The notes under the pieces are model-generated. The model was not told the origin of the DNA. It did no database searches and saw only the letters and a program-made list of their open reading frames with translations. Made by a program: the position numbers and the translations under genes. Shown here piece after piece: positions 62,608 to 64,000 of a stretch of DNA of 64,000 nt; within the stretch, counting starts at the first letter, position 1; every line of letters starts with the position of its first letter. The stretch is taken from the NCBI GenBank assembly GCA_963810195.1, contig CAWEMO010000001.1, positions 372,001 to 436,000 of the forward strand. Direction: 5' to 3'. Source of the DNA: Chersky-840 sp963810195 (GTDB taxonomy: Bacteria; Actinomycetota; Acidimicrobiia; Acidimicrobiales; UBA8190).

Positions 62608-64000
62608 GTGCGCCGACTGGTGATGCGTGACGCAGAAGCGCAGCTGCGCCTCCAGGCGAGCATCTCCGGACTGGCATTCAAGGCCCCAAGCGTCTCGGTC
62701 CGGCGCTTGCTGACCTCCGGGCAGCGGAGATTCTTCATCGGGCTCATCGCCCTGGTGGCAGTCGGCTTGCTCATCTCGGCCGTCGATACGGTCACGACGC
62801 TGATCGCCATCATCACCGTCGTCTACGCAGTCTGTGTGAGCTACCGCGTGTACTTGTTCGCCCGCTCGACGCGCGCCGACGTCTCCGAGCGAGTCTCCGA
62901 CGAGGAAGCGAGGGCAGTGCCGGACACGGAGCTTCCGAGCTACACCGTGATGATCCCCGCCTATCACGAGCCGGAGGTGATCAATCACCTGGTGGCGAGC
63001 ATCGCTCGTCTGGAGTACCCCGTGGATCGCCTCCAAGTGCTCGTCCTGGTGGAGGCCGACGACGACGAGACGATCGATGCCGTTCGGGAGCAGGATCCCG
63101 GATCGCAGTTCACCTTGGTGCTCGTCCCGCCGGCCGAGCCGCGGACGAAGCCCAAGGCCCTCAACTTCGGCCTGACGTTGGCGAGTGGGGAGCTCATCGC
63201 CATCTACGACGCAGAGGACGAACCGGATCCGCTCCAATTGCGACGCGCTGCAGTGGCCCTGCGCCGGCTAGGGCCCGATGTGGGATGTGTGCAGGCCAAG
63301 CTGTCGTACAACAACCCCGATCAGAACCTGATCACCAGGTGGTTCACGGTCGAATATGCCATGTGGTTCTCGTTTTTCCTTCCCGGTCTGGCCTCGATGC
63401 GGGCTCCTATCCCGTTAGGAGGGACGTCAAACCACTTCCGACGCGACGTGTTGCGGTCTCTCGGAGGATGGGATCCGTACAATGTCACGGAGGATGCCGA
63501 CCTGGGCATCCGGATGTTCCGCGAGGGCTACACGGTGCGGGTGCTGGACTCCGTGACGCTGGAGGAGGCGAACAGCGACTTCGTGAACTGGGTCAAACAG
63601 CGCTCGAGATGGTACAAGGGCTACCTGCAGACCTTCTTCGTGCATCTCCGCAACCCCGGTGAGCTCAGGCGCGAGATGGGGTGGAAAGGCCTGGCGCACT
63701 TCTCGATCTTCGTCGGTGGGACGCCGATTCTCGCCATGCTGAATCCCGTCTTCTGGGTCATGACCGCTCTTTGGTTCATCGCTCATCCGGTTTTCGTGAC
63801 GCGATTCTTCCCGGCTCCCGTCTACTACATGGGTCTTGTGTGCTGGGTGTTCGGGAACGTCGTCCTGGTCTATCTGACCTTGCTGAGTTGCCGTGCCACG
63901 CGAAGAGGGGAATTGCTCTGGGCGGTGTTCGGCATTCCGCTCTACTGGGTGATGATGGCGATGGCAGCTGCAAAGGCGCTGTGGCAGCTGGTCGGCAAGC
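62608..64000 (+). CDS. Family 2 processive glycosyltransferase, 3' end outside the window
   Basis: At least 464 residues and still open at the window end. GTG start at 62608, or ATG at 62623. Two N-terminal membrane helices (about residues 40-80), then the GT-A domain: YTVMIPAYHEPEVINHLVAS, LVEADDDETIDA, KPKALNFGLTLA, DAEDEPDPLQL (DxD), VTEDADLGIRMFREGY and QRSRWYKGYLQTF (QxxRW). At least two C-terminal membrane helices follow. The D,D,D,QxxRW pattern is that of cellulose/hyaluronan-synthase-like enzymes making a surface polysaccharide; the sugar is unknown. Confidence 0.88.
   Translation, partial: MRRLVMRDAEAQLRLQASISGLAFKAPSVSVRRLLTSGQRRFFIGLIALVAVGLLISAVDTVTTLIAIITVVYAVCVSYRVYLFARSTRADVSERVSDEEARAVPDTELPSYTVMIPAYHEPEVINHLVASIARLEYPVDRLQVLVLVEADDDETIDAVREQDPGSQFTLVLVPPAEPRTKPKALNFGLTLASGELIAIYDAEDEPDPLQLRRAAVALRRLGPDVGCVQAKLSYNNPDQNLITRWFTVEYAMWFSFFLPGLASMRAPIPLGGTSNHFRRDVLRSLGGWDPYNVTEDADLGIRMFREGYTVRVLDSVTLEEANSDFVNWVKQRSRWYKGYLQTFFVHLRNPGELRREMGWKGLAHFSIFVGGTPILAMLNPVFWVMTALWFIAHPVFVTRFFPAPVYYMGLVCWVFGNVVLVYLTLLSCRATRRGELLWAVFGIPLYWVMMAMAAAKALWQLVGK

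Overview
The window is a high-GC stretch with many GTG and a few TTG starts and frequent GTGA/ATGA stop-start overlaps. It is typical of an actinobacterium. Supporting markers are an Mca-type mycothiol S-conjugate amidase, three luciferase-like (F420/flavin) oxidoreductases, a PspA-HtpX-PspAB module, a DUF2469 protein and an actinobacterial FtsY with one membrane segment. Together these suggest the Acidimicrobiia or a close relative; that placement is inference. Five genes (ftsY, ffh, a DUF6687-like gene, an SCP2-like gene and an alpha/beta hydrolase) carry single-base frameshifts. Because two of them are essential in bacteria, uncorrected sequence error is the likeliest explanation.

Layout. 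1-9.2 kb is conserved housekeeping: smc (5' end cut off), ftsY, ffh, rpsP, khpA, rimM, trmD, rplS, a DUF2469 gene and yraN. 9.2-21.6 kb is accessory DNA lying between yraN and comM, which are normally neighbours. It holds an enoyl-CoA hydratase, a lipoprotein, a BrkB-like membrane protein, decayed fragments (MgtC, VOC, PHB-depolymerase-like), a PilZ protein, a GNAT enzyme, a TetR-controlled ABC exporter, a truncated second copy of the comM 5' end, and an arsenic module (arsR divergent from arsI-like, aquaporin, FAD oxidoreductase and arsC). Intact comM and dprA follow, then a membrane-bound GGDEF-EAL protein.

26.7-42.9 kb is chromosomal metabolism and regulation. It contains an ECF sigma factor coupled to a triple-VOC protein, an NYN protein, alanine dehydrogenase, and an apparent operon of LLM oxidoreductase, SDR, SGNH hydrolase, IclR regulator and SDR. 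After these come fumC, a pterin dehydratase, a DUF6687-like gene, the PspAB/HtpX/PspA envelope-stress module, mca, an SCP2-like gene and a YdjC-type deacetylase. 43-53.4 kb holds a lipoprotein, two more LLM enzymes, a TIGR01777 protein, purE, a coupled methyltransferase-nitrobindin pair, a DsbA-like protein, a RecB-like nuclease, a hydrolase, a tyrosine phosphatase and a secreted glycosidase-like protein.

53.5-64 kb is largely cell-surface: a chromate transporter, then a same-strand run of secreted proteins (two four-cysteine paralogues, a phosphate-binding-like protein, a beta-propeller protein) with an Rrf2-type regulator among them. Three of these secreted proteins end in a similar motif of A/T-I-x-L-P, hydrophobic helix and arginine cluster. 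Membrane-anchored exported proteins, a proline-rich protein and a processive family-2 glycosyltransferase cut by the window end complete the block.
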